A stretch of 64,000 nt of DNA from positions 52,250 to 116,249 of the forward strand of contig NZ_MTBA01000010.1 in NCBI RefSeq assembly GCF_002150805.1, in the 5' to 3' direction. Under the pieces are notes generated by a model. The model saw nothing but the letters and a program-made list of their open reading frames with translations, was not told where the DNA came from and ran no database searches. Below are positions 1 to 8,814 of this stretch, piece by piece. The first letter of the stretch is position 1, and every line of letters starts with the position of its first letter. The DNA comes from Oceanospirillum sanctuarii (GTDB lineage: Bacteria; Pseudomonadota; Gammaproteobacteria; Pseudomonadales; Halomonadaceae). Made by a program: the position numbers and the translations under genes.

Positions 1-808
1 TGAAATCGTTGCTTACCACAACTTCATGCTGGAAAACTTCTACAAAGAAGAGCCGGTTGATGCTGAGAAAGTAATCGCTGACTGCGCTGCGATGGCTGAA
101 GAACTGCGTCCTATGGTTTGCGACTCCACCAGCGAGCTGCACGCTTACCGTAAAAACGGTGACAACATCATGTTCGAAGGTGCACAGGGTTCCCTGCTGG
201 ACATCGACCACGGTACCTACCCATTCGTAACCAGCTCTAACACCACTGCTGGTGGTGCAGCAACGGGTTCCGGTTTCGGTCCTCTGTATCTGGATTACAT
301 TCTGGGTATCACCAAAGCCTACACCACCCGTGTTGGTTCCGGTCCTTTCCCGACTGAATTGTTCGACGAAGTAGGCGAACACCTGGGTACTGTAGGTCGT
401 GAGTTCGGTACTACTACCGGCCGTTCCCGTCGTTGTGGTTGGTTCGATGCCGTTGCCCTGCGTTATTCTGTTCAGGTGAACTCTATTTCCGGTATCTGCC
501 TGACTAAACTGGACGTTCTGGATGGCCTGGAAACCATCAAAGTTTGTACTCACTACAAACTGAAAGACGGTACTCTGGTTGATCTGCCGGTTGATGCTTC
601 TGCATTCGGTGACGTTGAGCCGGTATACGTAGAGCTGCCAGGCTGGAGCGAGTCTACTGTTGGTGCTAAGAGCATGGACCAACTGCCACAGGCGGCACGT
701 GACTACGTAGCCTTCCTGGAAGAGCAGGTTGGTGCACCAGTTGATATCGTTTCTACCGGCCCAGACCGTGAAGAAACGATCGTACTGCGCGACCCGTACA
801 AAGCTTAA
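1..808 (+). CDS. purA: Adenylosuccinate synthetase, C-terminal part (5' end outside window)
   Basis: This is the C-terminal portion of the enzyme that joins IMP and aspartate using GTP to give adenylosuccinate, the first committed step of AMP synthesis in the cytoplasm. The frame is already open at base 2, so the gene is cut by the window edge; the first internal ATG at 26 is not the start. About 268 residues are visible, including the conserved [10 protein letters not shown] stretch, the [10 protein letters not shown] motif of the IMP/GTP region and the [10 protein letters not shown] segment near the guanine-binding site. The end of the gene is normal and a strong terminator follows. Codon choice is strongly biased, as in a highly expressed housekeeping gene. 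Confidence 0.97.
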   Translation, partial: EIVAYHNFMLENFYKEEPVDAEKVIADCAAMAEELRPMVCDSTSELHAYRKNGDNIMFEGAQGSLLDIDHGTYPFVTSSNTTAGGAATGSGFGPLYLDYILGITKAYTTRVGSGPFPTELFDEVGEHLGTVGREFGTTTGRSRRCGWFDAVALRYSVQVNSISGICLTKLDVLDGLETIKVCTHYKLKDGTLVDLPVDASAFGDVEPVYVELPGWSESTVGAKSMDQLPQAARDYVAFLEEQVGAPVDIVSTGPDREETIVLRDPYKA

Positions 809-835
809 TTCCAAAGCTTTATCGCGAGACCGCAA

Positions 836-866
836 AAACCCGATGTGAAAACATCGGGTTTTTTAT
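836..866 (+). terminator. Rho-independent terminator of purA
   Basis: AAACCCGATGT pairs with ACATCGGGTTT across a 4-base loop and runs into a T-rich tail. It sits 28 bases after the purA stop codon. Confidence 0.9.
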
Positions 867-975
867 TACCTGCGATTTCTATAGCAGGTTAATCGGGTGA
901 AGAGAGGCTTTGTTGTTTTTGTTGGTCGGTTTTATCGGGATGGTAAACTGACATAAATCCTCTGGAATTCTGTTT

Positions 976-1920
976 ATGCCTCATCATCCGCCTTCCTTAC
1001 GTGCCCTTCAGATCTTTGCCGTTGCAGCCCGCTTAGGCAGTTTTAAGTATGCCGCTGAGCAGCTTTTTATTACTCCTCAGGCGGTAAGTTTGCAGATCAA
1101 ATCCCTTGAGGATCAGCTGGGGTTGGTGCTGTTTGAACGCAAACCTTGCGGGATCGAAATTACCCCTTCCGGTCAGCAGCTGCTGGATTATGTCGAGCGA
1201 GGCCTGGCGTTAATTCAGCGGGGCGTGGATGAGGTTTGCGATCAGCATCAGAGACCATCGATCAGTATCAGCTCATCACCCTGGTTTGCGGTGAACTGCC
1301 TGTTGCCTCGTCTGCCGGAGTTCGAAGCGGCTCATCCTGAGTGGCACATTCAAGTATCGACCTCTGTACCCTTTCCTGACTTTGACGGGGAAAATCTCGA
1401 CTTAGCGATCCAATGGGGATTTGGCGATAAGGGTGGCAGGGATTGGGGGTTGGAAGCGCATCTGCTGCTGACCGACGACAAGCTTATCGTCTGTGCACCT
1501 GATCTGCTGGAGCGTGTTGCACTGGATCAGGCGGATGATCTTATTCACCATCGCCTGCTGTGTACGCCTCTATCGGTACCTCTCTGGGAGCGTGTATTGG
1601 ATACCCTGAAGGTCGATGCAGCGGTTGATCAGCAGGTTTTACCTCTGGATAGCCATGCCGGTTTGCTGGAGGCAGCCAACAGAGGCCTTGGGGTTGCTAT
1701 GATCTCCACCGGCGATGCGTTTGATGGTATTGCCGCAGGACGTTTGGTTGCCCCTTTGGGTGAGCAGCCGATCAGTCGATTGAACCCGGCGTTAATGCCG
1801 GGATATTGGCTGGTACATAAAGAGATCGTGCCAGAAAATGCCAGATTAAAGGCCTTTATTGACTGGATGCAGAGCTGGCTGAAAGACCATCCGCGAGCGG
1901 TCAGGGCTAGTCTTTCCTGA
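976..1920 (+). CDS. LysR-family transcriptional regulator (GcvA-like)
   Basis: A 314-residue LysR-type regulator. Residues about 6-65 form the winged helix-turn-helix (SLRALQIFAVAARLGSF, then TPQAVSLQIKSLEDQLG and LFER), and the rest is a periplasmic-binding-protein-like effector domain. The opening PPSLRALQIF resembles the GcvA subgroup. No good ribosome-binding site is visible before the ATG. It stands in the same direction as the DUF1338 gene 199 bases downstream, so control of that gene is a reasonable guess from position only. The inducer cannot be read from the sequence. Confidence 0.85.
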   Translation: MPHHPPSLRALQIFAVAARLGSFKYAAEQLFITPQAVSLQIKSLEDQLGLVLFERKPCGIEITPSGQQLLDYVERGLALIQRGVDEVCDQHQRPSISISSSPWFAVNCLLPRLPEFEAAHPEWHIQVSTSVPFPDFDGENLDLAIQWGFGDKGGRDWGLEAHLLLTDDKLIVCAPDLLERVALDQADDLIHHRLLCTPLSVPLWERVLDTLKVDAAVDQQVLPLDSHAGLLEAANRGLGVAMISTGDAFDGIAAGRLVAPLGEQPISRLNPALMPGYWLVHKEIVPENARLKAFIDWMQSWLKDHPRAVRASLS

Positions 1921-2119
1921 TTCTTGGGCGGTCCATTTTTGATTGTTATGTAAGTTATTTTTGCCCTTGGGGTTAAGTTTTTTTGTTTGTCGGCGGTTGG
2001 TTTCATCACCAGAATAGCACTTAGCAGAAAGTTGCTGAGCAACGTAATCTGCCAATACGCTATGTTTAAAACGGCATCTATAACAAAAAGGCTTTCAGCC
2101 GTACGACTCCAGGTGACTT

Positions 2120-2947
2120 ATGAATCCGGTACAGTTTTTTGACAATCTTTGGCAGGACTACATCTCCATCACACCTCAGGCAGAAGTGATCCGTAAAGTG
2201 TTTGCAGCACCAGAGGAAAGTGCCAACGGTGAAGTGATCAATGATCACGTTGCTTTCCGTACCTTTGCTCATACCCCGCTACAGCTGGATAATCTGGAGC
2301 CGCTGGTACTGGCAATGGGCTACAGCCTGCAGGATGAATACAACTTCACCGCTAAAAAACTGCGTGCCCGCAGCTATATCCACCCGGATACCTCGGTGCC
2401 AAAAATCTTTATCTCTGAGCTGCTGACAGAGCAGCTGAGTGAAGCAGCACAAAAGATTCTGGCGAAATACACTGCCGAAATCACCGACAAGCCAGCGGAT
2501 CAGAGTGTGTTCTGGTCAGCCTGTCACTGGAGCGCACCAAGCTTCGAGGACTACAAAACCCTGATGCAGGAAACCGAATACGGTGCCTGGTTACTGGCGA
2601 TCGGCATTCGTGTGAACCACTTTACGGTCAGCATCAACCATCTGAATGGCGTTGAAGGTCAGGAAGCGACGACTCAGATTCAGCGTGTACTGGATCGTGT
2701 TAAAGAATCGGGATATGCGGTCAACACAGTCGGTGGCGAAGTGAAAGGCACTCCTGAAGCTCTTCTGGAGCAGGGTTCCACCATGGCGGATCGTCAGCAG
2801 ATCGAATTTGCCGGTGGCGAGCGACATGAAATCCCAACCTGCTTTTATGAATTCGCCCTGCGCTACCCGAATGCGGAAGGCGAGGTTTATCAGGGCTTTA
2901 TCGAAGCTAACGCAGATAAAATCTTCGAATCCACTAACGCTGCCTGA
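2120..2947 (+). CDS. DUF1338 family protein, 2-oxoadipate dioxygenase/decarboxylase-like
   Basis: A 275-residue protein of the DUF1338 (HglS/YdcJ) family. HglS is known to convert 2-oxoadipate to D-2-hydroxyglutarate in lysine catabolism using a non-haem Fe(II) centre. The expected metal ligands seem present: His43 in DHVAFRTF, His167 in RVNHFTVSINHL and Glu244 in CFYEFALRYP. It is shorter than the roughly 460-residue Pseudomonas HglS, so it belongs to the short branch, whose substrate is less certain. The start follows a good AGGTGA ribosome-binding site. The LysR gene just upstream is a candidate regulator. No other lysine-catabolic gene is in the window. Confidence 0.75.
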   Translation: MNPVQFFDNLWQDYISITPQAEVIRKVFAAPEESANGEVINDHVAFRTFAHTPLQLDNLEPLVLAMGYSLQDEYNFTAKKLRARSYIHPDTSVPKIFISELLTEQLSEAAQKILAKYTAEITDKPADQSVFWSACHWSAPSFEDYKTLMQETEYGAWLLAIGIRVNHFTVSINHLNGVEGQEATTQIQRVLDRVKESGYAVNTVGGEVKGTPEALLEQGSTMADRQQIEFAGGERHEIPTCFYEFALRYPNAEGEVYQGFIEANADKIFESTNAA

Positions 2948-3002
2948 TGCATTCTATAAGATGAGTGCTCAGCCTTTTTAAGGTTAAGCGCATGCTGACA
3001 AA

Positions 3003-3028
3003 AGCCGGATCCTAGGATTCGGCTTTTT
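3003..3028 (+). terminator. Terminator of the DUF1338 gene
   Basis: AGCCGGATCC pairs with GGATTCGGCT (one wobble pair) across a 2-base loop and is followed by TTTT. It lies 56 bases after the stop. Confidence 0.75.
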
Positions 3029-3128
3029 GGTTTAAAGGCTGCTCAAAGGCTCAGGTAAAAGCCGTCGGTTTTCGATTGTTAAGAAAAGTGTTTTTGTGGA
3101 GCATTTACTCTTTTCTGGTGGATGATGC

Positions 3129-3137
3129 TGTTATAGT
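3129..3137 (+). promoter_or_regulatory. Extended -10 promoter element before the 187-aa membrane protein
   Basis: The sequence TGTTATAGT matches an extended -10 (TGnTATAAT) about 40 bases before the start codon at 3177. No good -35 is seen, as is usual for extended -10 promoters. The start itself has an AAGGA ribosome-binding site. Confidence 0.45.
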
Positions 3138-3176
3138 GCCTGTTCTCTTATTCCCATACTTTAAAAGGACTTAGAT

Positions 3177-3740
3177 ATGGCGCTATTTAAGCATCGTCTG
3201 CATGACCTTCCGGCCCGGATTCAGATTGAGATTCCGGAAGCTTCTTCCGGCCCCGGTATTCTTACGGTTATCGGTATTATCATTGGTGTGATCGGCGGTG
3301 GCTTTATCATCTTTGGCCCTGAAACCATCTACTACAACCGTTATGAGGGCATGAATCTTCTGCAGATGTTGCAGGCCTATCCGGGGCCGATTGCCAGTGT
3401 CGGTTTTCTGTTGGTGACGCTGGGTGGTCTCTGGTCGAGTAATGAAGAGAAAGAGCGTTTGAAAAAGATTGAAGAGTGTCTCTACAGTCAGCTGGCGTTT
3501 TCGCCGGAAGATATTCCCGATGGCAAGATGTTGGATTTTGAGCGCAACGAGGATGGTTCTTTCACTGTCAGTCTGGTGGATTTTACGCCGGAAATGCTGG
3601 AAGAAGCGGATACTGTGACCCGCCGAACGATCGAGGATGATACTGATGGCTTTGTTGCAGATCGCCCGAAAGATGCTGAACCGGCTTTTGTAAAAGTCGA
3701 AGCAGATAGCCAAAAGACTTCCGCGACTGAGCGTGTTTGA
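3177..3740 (+). CDS. Small membrane protein of unknown function
   Basis: I do not recognise this 187-residue protein. It has a short cytoplasmic-looking N-terminus, then two hydrophobic segments: about residues 27-46 (rich in Gly and Ile, GILTVIGIIIGVIGGG) and about 69-88 (GPIASVGFLLVTLGGLW). A charged tail of about 100 residues follows and becomes strongly acidic towards the end (DFTPEMLEEAD, RRTIEDDTDG). The layout suggests an inner-membrane hairpin with both ends in the cytoplasm. It is a single-gene unit with its own promoter-like element and terminator. Nothing in the sequence points to a substrate or partner. Confidence 0.7.
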   Translation: MALFKHRLHDLPARIQIEIPEASSGPGILTVIGIIIGVIGGGFIIFGPETIYYNRYEGMNLLQMLQAYPGPIASVGFLLVTLGGLWSSNEEKERLKKIEECLYSQLAFSPEDIPDGKMLDFERNEDGSFTVSLVDFTPEMLEEADTVTRRTIEDDTDGFVADRPKDAEPAFVKVEADSQKTSATERV

Positions 3741-3772
3741 TCGCTATCCGAATCAAGCCGGGTATTTAGAAG

Positions 3773-3797
3773 AACCGTTCACTGAACGGTTTTTTTT
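3773..3797 (+). terminator. Terminator after the 187-aa membrane protein
   Basis: AACCGTTCA and TGAACGGTT form a tight hairpin followed by a run of eight Ts. Confidence 0.85.
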
Positions 3798-3907
3798 CGC
3801 CTGCCGTTAATTCAAACAACTGTTTGATGTTTTCTTGCGCTTTGTCTAATCTGACGGGATAACCCGAATTTGCTCGGATTCAACGGGCAGACAAAACAAA
3901 AACAATA

Positions 3908-5545
3908 ATGACGCAAGAGACCAAACAAACCATGACGGATTATGCCATTGTCGGTGGTGGAGCCGCTGGCTGTCTGCTGGCTGAGCGCCTGAGCCGCGAC
4001 CCTGCCTGTCAGGTAACCCTTCTGGAAGCGGGGGCGGCCGATACCAGCCCGCTTATTCATATCCCTGCCGGTATTCTGGCGCTGATGCGTAGCAAGCGTC
4101 TGAACTGGGCGCTCTATACCGAATCTCAGAAAGAGCTGAATCAGCGTCGTCTGTTCTGGCCGCGAGGCAAAACTCTTGGTGGCAGCAGCTCCATTAATGC
4201 GATGTGTTATACCCGTGGCCAGCCGGAAGATTTTGACCTCTGGGCTGAGAGTTTCTCTGGTGTGGGTCAGCATGGCTGGCACTATCGGGGACTGCTACCG
4301 CACTTTAAAGCGATGGAAGATTTTGAAGCGGGGGCAAATCCCTGGCATGGGGAAGGCGGCGAATTGTCGGTGCAGTCACTGCGCAGTTTTAACCCACTTT
4401 CCGAAGCCTATCTTAGGGCCGGTCAGCAACTGGGGTTGCCCTTGAACCATGATTTTAACGGTCAGGATCAGTGGGGTATCGGCCCCTATCAAGTGATGCA
4501 GCGTGATGGCAGTCGTTGCAGTAGTGCCAAAGCCTTTCTCGACCCGGCCCGTGAACGCAGCAACCTTACGGTGATAACCAAAGCTCAGGTACAGCGGCTG
4601 AAGCTGAGAAACAATCGGGTGTGCGGTGTGCATTATCAGGTGGCGGGGCAGGAGCTGTATCTGCCGGTCAGCGGCGAGGTGATTCTGTCTGCGGGAGCTT
4701 TGCACACCCCCCAGCTACTGATGGTGTCCGGTATTGGTCCTGAAGAGGAGCTTGGCCGGCAGGGCATTCCGCTTCGTCATCAGCTGGAAGGCGTAGGTCG
4801 CAATCTGCAGGATCATCTGGATATCAGTGTTAGCTGGCTGGAAAAGGGTTGTCGCGGGATCTCGCTGAATCCTCTGTTCTGGCCAAGGGGCATCAAAGGC
4901 ATGCTGGATTACCCGAAGCGAAAAGGCGTTTTAACCTCCAACTTTGCTGAAGCGGGAGCTTTTGTTGCCACTGATCCTGATCAGTCCCGACCGGATGTGC
5001 AGCATCATTTTCTGCCTGCGCTGGAAGTGGATCATGGCCTCAACCTGACTCCAACTATCCGGCATTTTGGTTACACCCTGCGGGCTTGTTTACTGCGTCC
5101 CAAAAGTCGCGGCTATGTGGGGCTTCGCTCCGACCGGCCACAGGATGCACCTCTGCTGCAACCCAACTATCTCAGTGATGCGGAAGGTGAAGATCTGAAA
5201 GGTATGGTGCGTGCTCTGGACAGTGCCCGTGAGCTACTCAATCAACCTGTGATCAGCCGCTTAGGTCAGGCGGAGTGGCGACCGGGCAAGGGTTGCCACA
5301 CTCAGGCAGAGAAAGAAGCCTATATCCGACAGTATGCAGAAAGTATCTATCATCCGGTCGGCACCTGCCGGATGGGGGATGGTGACGATGCTGTCGTGGA
5401 TCAGCAACTCCGGGTTCATGGCATGGAAAATCTACGGGTGGTGGATGCCTCTGTTATGCCGAATCTGGTTAGCGGCAATACCACTGCAGCGACCCTTGCA
5501 ATCGCCAGTAAAGCGGCGGAGCTGATACTTCGGCCTCTGGTTTGA
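3908..5545 (+). CDS. GMC-family FAD-dependent oxidoreductase (choline/alcohol dehydrogenase-like)
   Basis: A 545-residue glucose-methanol-choline oxidoreductase that should oxidise an alcohol to an aldehyde with FAD. The dinucleotide-binding motif YAIVGGGAAG is at residues 11-20, the GMC signature RGKTLGGSSSINAM near residue 85, and the second signature GALHTPQLLMVSGIGP near residue 265. The C-terminal catalytic His is in YHPVGTCRMG and the partner Asn in SGNTTAATLA. Length is typical for the family (BetA, AlkJ). The start could be at 3908 or 3932; neither has a good ribosome-binding site. No betaine genes flank it, so choline is not assured as substrate. Confidence 0.87.
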   Translation: MTQETKQTMTDYAIVGGGAAGCLLAERLSRDPACQVTLLEAGAADTSPLIHIPAGILALMRSKRLNWALYTESQKELNQRRLFWPRGKTLGGSSSINAMCYTRGQPEDFDLWAESFSGVGQHGWHYRGLLPHFKAMEDFEAGANPWHGEGGELSVQSLRSFNPLSEAYLRAGQQLGLPLNHDFNGQDQWGIGPYQVMQRDGSRCSSAKAFLDPARERSNLTVITKAQVQRLKLRNNRVCGVHYQVAGQELYLPVSGEVILSAGALHTPQLLMVSGIGPEEELGRQGIPLRHQLEGVGRNLQDHLDISVSWLEKGCRGISLNPLFWPRGIKGMLDYPKRKGVLTSNFAEAGAFVATDPDQSRPDVQHHFLPALEVDHGLNLTPTIRHFGYTLRACLLRPKSRGYVGLRSDRPQDAPLLQPNYLSDAEGEDLKGMVRALDSARELLNQPVISRLGQAEWRPGKGCHTQAEKEAYIRQYAESIYHPVGTCRMGDGDDAVVDQQLRVHGMENLRVVDASVMPNLVSGNTTAATLAIASKAAELILRPLV

Positions 5546-5670
5546 TAAGTTTTAGCGCTGAGCCTGACCTCCATGGGTGACAGATGAGCTTGGGTTGTTT
5601 ATAACCTCTGTTAAGTAACGAGGTCAGCGCAAGCATGCTGGCGCAGAGATTCAGAGACAGGAGGTTTATT

Positions 5671-5862
5671 ATGGTACGTTCTTTAGGTCTGGGCATTGCC
5701 CTTGCGGGTGTTGTATTTCTGACCGGCTGCTCTTCAGCTGCAGAAGATTATGCCCGCGCAAAGGCGGAAGCTGAGATAGCGCGTGAACAGAAAGCCAGTC
5801 AGCAGGAACAACAGTTGCGCCGTGATGCTGACAACGCTTTTAAGGAGCTGGACAAGCAATAA
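5671..5862 (+). CDS. Small Lpp/OprI-like outer-membrane lipoprotein
   Basis: A 63-residue lipoprotein. The start is placed at 5671 because it follows an excellent AGGAGGT ribosome-binding site; a longer frame from 5635 would put charged residues before the signal peptide. Residues 1-16 are a lipoprotein signal peptide and LTGC at 17-20 is the lipobox, so Cys20 would be lipidated. The mature 44 residues are Ala-, Glu-, Lys- and Gln-rich and look like one helix, as in the Lpp/OprI group that trimerise in the periplasm. The last residue is not the Lys-Arg-Lys type end of classical Lpp (it ends ELDKQ), so peptidoglycan attachment is unproven. Confidence 0.8.
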   Translation: MVRSLGLGIALAGVVFLTGCSSAAEDYARAKAEAEIAREQKASQQEQQLRRDADNAFKELDKQ

Positions 5863-5882
5863 CGCTTGCAGTCGCAGAAGAT

Positions 5883-5923
5883 AAAAAAGCCAGCGGATTA
5901 CCCGGTAATCCGCTGGCTTTTTT
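5883..5923. terminator. Bidirectional terminator between lipoprotein and LRR gene
   Basis: AGCCAGCGGATTA pairs perfectly with TAATCCGCTGGCT over a 5-base loop. As run on the left and Ts on the right allow it to end both the plus-strand lipoprotein transcript and the minus-strand LRR transcript. Confidence 0.9.
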
Positions 5924-5945
5924 GCTTGTGCTGATTAGAGCGCGA

Positions 5946-7616
5946 TTAGTTTGTCGTTATCGGTTGCTCTGTGTCAGCGGCAGCAGTGGATTGAGCTTCA
6001 GCGGGTTGCGCATTGGCCACCGGAAGATTCAGTGCCTTACGGGTTGCCGGGCTGTAATGTTTGTTTTCCGGTTTCAGGTCGTAATTCCAGCGCAGGTCCA
6101 GCAGCTTTAAGGATGGCAGATCCAGTTCCAGTTTTTCGTACTTACCATCACTCAGAATCAGTTCCTCAAGTTTAGGTTGATCCGACAAGGTCAGAGTCTT
6201 CAGAGATGTTTGGTTGATAAAGAGAATTTCCAGATTCGGCTGCGGGGCGATCTCCACTTTTTCCAGCGGATTTCGGGTCAGAGCAAGCATCTTCAACTTA
6301 GGATAGGTTCTGATTTTTACCTCGGTCAGCTTATTGCCTAACAGATCCAGATCTTCCAGAGCAGGTAGCTCCGGCAGGTCAATGGACTCCAGATGGTTAT
6401 CATCCAGATCAATCTCTGTCAGGTAAGGGCTGGCAGGAACGGTAAGTTGTTTGAGCGATTTTCTGCGGCTGGTGATCGACAGCAGTTCCAGACCTTTCTG
6501 CTGACTCAGATCCAGTTTATCCACACCCTCTGGCATTCGCAGAACCAGACTGCGCAGATTGTTCAGAGGTTTAAAGGCATCAACCTTCAGATCATTACCG
6601 GTGCGGCAGTTCAGACTGAAAACTTCTACCGTGTAGTCCAGCGTATTGGCATCGATGCAGTAGAGGAAAAGACTGCTGTTGCCGAGGGCCTTATACAGAT
6701 CCGGTAGTGGATTGTGCTTCACGTAAAGACGGGTCAGGTCTCGCTGAGCGTTCAGATCAAGATCCGTCAGCTGGTTATTGTCCAGATCCACTTCCTTAAG
6801 ATTCGGAGCCTGGCTCAGATCGATGGATTTAAGCTGATGACGACTGATCACCAGTTGTTCCAGTTGAGGTGCTGCACCCAATTCAACTTCCGTCAGCTGA
6901 CCTTCCTGCAGCCAGAGCTTTTTCAGCCTTGGCAGCTCGGCAAGGGTCAGTTTCTGCAGAGGTGTTTTTCGCACTTCAAGGTTGACCAGGTTCTGTGTAT
7001 TGCTCAGATCCAGCCAGTTCAGCTGGGAGCGGTCAATATAGAGATCTTCTAACGATGGCGTATAGAGCGTCAGTTTTTTCAGCGCTTTGGTGCTGATAAA
7101 ACTCAGTTTTTTCAAATTCGGCTGTTTGAGTTTAAGAGCGGTCAGATCCTCAAAACCCAGGGTGACTTCTTCAAGTACCGGCATTGCGGCAATGGCATCA
7201 ACGGCAATCTCTCCATCAAGGCCATCCAGTGTCAGATGGGTGAGCTGAGGATACTGGCTAAACTTAGCGGCTTTCAGATAACTGCTTGGGAATACCTTAA
7301 GACTCTTCAGCTTGGTGTTTGCTCTCAGATCCAGCCAGCTGATCTCGTTCAGCCCCAGATCCAGCTGCTCAAGATTCGGGAAATAAAACAGCTCATCGGC
7401 GGACTGAATGCTTCTCAGGCTACAGTCCAGCTGAGTGATTTTCGCCGGATCAGAGATACCCTGTTCCAGAACGCAGGCTTTGAAGTTGTCATCCCGGAAC
7501 GGAATCTGTTCAACGCTGTAGGATAGATTGGCCTTTGGCTGGGTGGCAACGCAGCCGGTTAATAACGTGGTAAGGGCTATTACAGAAACAAGCAGTGATG
7601 TGGGCGCGCGCAACAC
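5946..7616 (-). CDS. Leucine-rich-repeat lipoprotein
   Basis: A repeat lipoprotein of about 556 residues. The frame is open from a TTG at 7670, but a GTG at 7616 preceded by AAGGA gives a proper signal peptide (LLVSVIALTTLLTGC) with lipobox LTGC, so I choose it; a TTG at 7613 is nearly equal. The mature part has two arrays of about 21-residue leucine-rich repeats (LxxLxLxxNxL, then IDL or LDL). Each array starts with a cysteine-bearing cap: FKACVLEQG...QLDCSL at the front and LYCID...FSLNC in the middle. Such arrays usually bind proteins; the ligand is unknown. The tail is Ala/Thr-rich and disordered-looking. It is probably anchored in the outer membrane. Confidence 0.8.
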   Translation of the reverse strand: MLRAPTSLLVSVIALTTLLTGCVATQPKANLSYSVEQIPFRDDNFKACVLEQGISDPAKITQLDCSLRSIQSADELFYFPNLEQLDLGLNEISWLDLRANTKLKSLKVFPSSYLKAAKFSQYPQLTHLTLDGLDGEIAVDAIAAMPVLEEVTLGFEDLTALKLKQPNLKKLSFISTKALKKLTLYTPSLEDLYIDRSQLNWLDLSNTQNLVNLEVRKTPLQKLTLAELPRLKKLWLQEGQLTEVELGAAPQLEQLVISRHQLKSIDLSQAPNLKEVDLDNNQLTDLDLNAQRDLTRLYVKHNPLPDLYKALGNSSLFLYCIDANTLDYTVEVFSLNCRTGNDLKVDAFKPLNNLRSLVLRMPEGVDKLDLSQQKGLELLSITSRRKSLKQLTVPASPYLTEIDLDDNHLESIDLPELPALEDLDLLGNKLTEVKIRTYPKLKMLALTRNPLEKVEIAPQPNLEILFINQTSLKTLTLSDQPKLEELILSDGKYEKLELDLPSLKLLDLRWNYDLKPENKHYSPATRKALNLPVANAQPAEAQSTAAADTEQPITTN

Positions 7617-7752
7617 GACAGATCCTTTTGAGTCGAAGAGAGGTGGGTTTGAACGATGACGAGATGCCAATGTAGAGGATATGCTCCATTCTGTCGAGGT
7701 GATGACAGGGAGTCTTCGAGCAAGGCCTCATTTAGAGGGCTGTTGTCGTCAA

Positions 7753-8814
7753 TCAGATCAGTTGGGAGCGCTGAGTCACCACGGGATGCGGATTAGTGTT
7801 GGCTTCCTGCTCCTGCAAGCGCTTGCGCTCTTCTCTTGGGGTCAGACCATAGTGGTTGCGATAGGCGGTACTGAAATAGGAGGCACTGGCAAAACCGCAG
7901 GACAAACCCACCTGAAGAATTGGCTTGTCGGTTTGGCGCAGCAGCTTGCGGGCATGTTCCAGTCGTAGTTCCAGATAGTATTTGGAAGGCACGGTTTGCA
8001 GATGTTTTTTGAACAGGCGTTCCAGATGGCGGCGAGATACACCTACATGACGAGCCAGATCGTCGGCGCTTAATGGCTCTTCGATATTGGCTTCGATCAG
8101 CTGTACTGCTTCGATCAGTTTTGGCTGACTGACGCCGATACGGGTTTTTAGCGGGATGCGCTGAGGGTCATCGCCGGTTCGCATACGTTCACACACGAAC
8201 TGTTCTGAAATAGAAGCCGCCAGATCCATACCGTGCTGCTGACGGATCAGAAACAGCATCATATCCATCGCCGCCGTACCACCACTACAGGTGTAGCGTT
8301 TGTCGTCGATCTCAAACAGATTGTTGGTGACCTGAGTATGAGGGAAATCCTCGCGCAAACTTTCGATATCCCACCAGTGAATGGTTGCCTTGTGGTTATT
8401 CAGCAAACCCGCGCAGGCCAGGATATAAGAACCGGTTCCGATGCCACCAATCGCAATTTGATTGCTGCGTTGCTGACGTAACCAAGCGATAATGGCATCA
8501 TTGCCCGTCCGGGCGATGGGGCTGGCTCCACAGACAAAAATAGCATCCAGTTCCGGCAGATCATCCAGACTGTGATCCACCAGTGTCTGCACACCAAAAC
8601 TACTGGCAACAGCCTCCCCGTCGTGGCTGATCAGCGTAGTTTCATAAAGCTCTTCACCGGTAATCCAGTTCGCCATACGCAACGGCTCAATCGCCGAAGA
8701 AAAGGCGATTAAGGAGAAGTTAGGCACCAGCAGAAAGCCGTAGCGTTTGGCTCTGGCCTTGCCGTTTTCCCGTGTGGCGCTTTTTGTGGTTAGTGCTGAC
8801 TGACTAGGTTGCAA
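7753..8814 (-). CDS. GlxA-type AraC-family regulator, probable arginine-catabolism activator (ArgR/GbdR group)
   Basis: A 353-residue regulator with a class I glutamine-amidotransferase-like N-terminal domain (about 25-215) and a C-terminal double helix-turn-helix AraC domain (about 240-335; VGVSRRHLERLFKKHL and CGFASASYFSTAYRNHYG). It belongs to the group with Pseudomonas ArgR and GbdR. The N-terminal half looks closer to GbdR (SAIEPLRMANWITGEELY), but it diverges from aruC and a tandem ArgR-type site lies between them, so a role in arginine control is inferred. The start is TTG, supported by an AGGAG site nine bases before it; no in-frame ATG lies near. Glycine betaine control is the main alternative. 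Confidence 0.8.
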   Translation of the reverse strand: MQPSQSALTTKSATRENGKARAKRYGFLLVPNFSLIAFSSAIEPLRMANWITGEELYETTLISHDGEAVASSFGVQTLVDHSLDDLPELDAIFVCGASPIARTGNDAIIAWLRQQRSNQIAIGGIGTGSYILACAGLLNNHKATIHWWDIESLREDFPHTQVTNNLFEIDDKRYTCSGGTAAMDMMLFLIRQQHGMDLAASISEQFVCERMRTGDDPQRIPLKTRIGVSQPKLIEAVQLIEANIEEPLSADDLARHVGVSRRHLERLFKKHLQTVPSKYYLELRLEHARKLLRQTDKPILQVGLSCGFASASYFSTAYRNHYGLTPREERKRLQEQEANTNPHPVVTQRSQLI

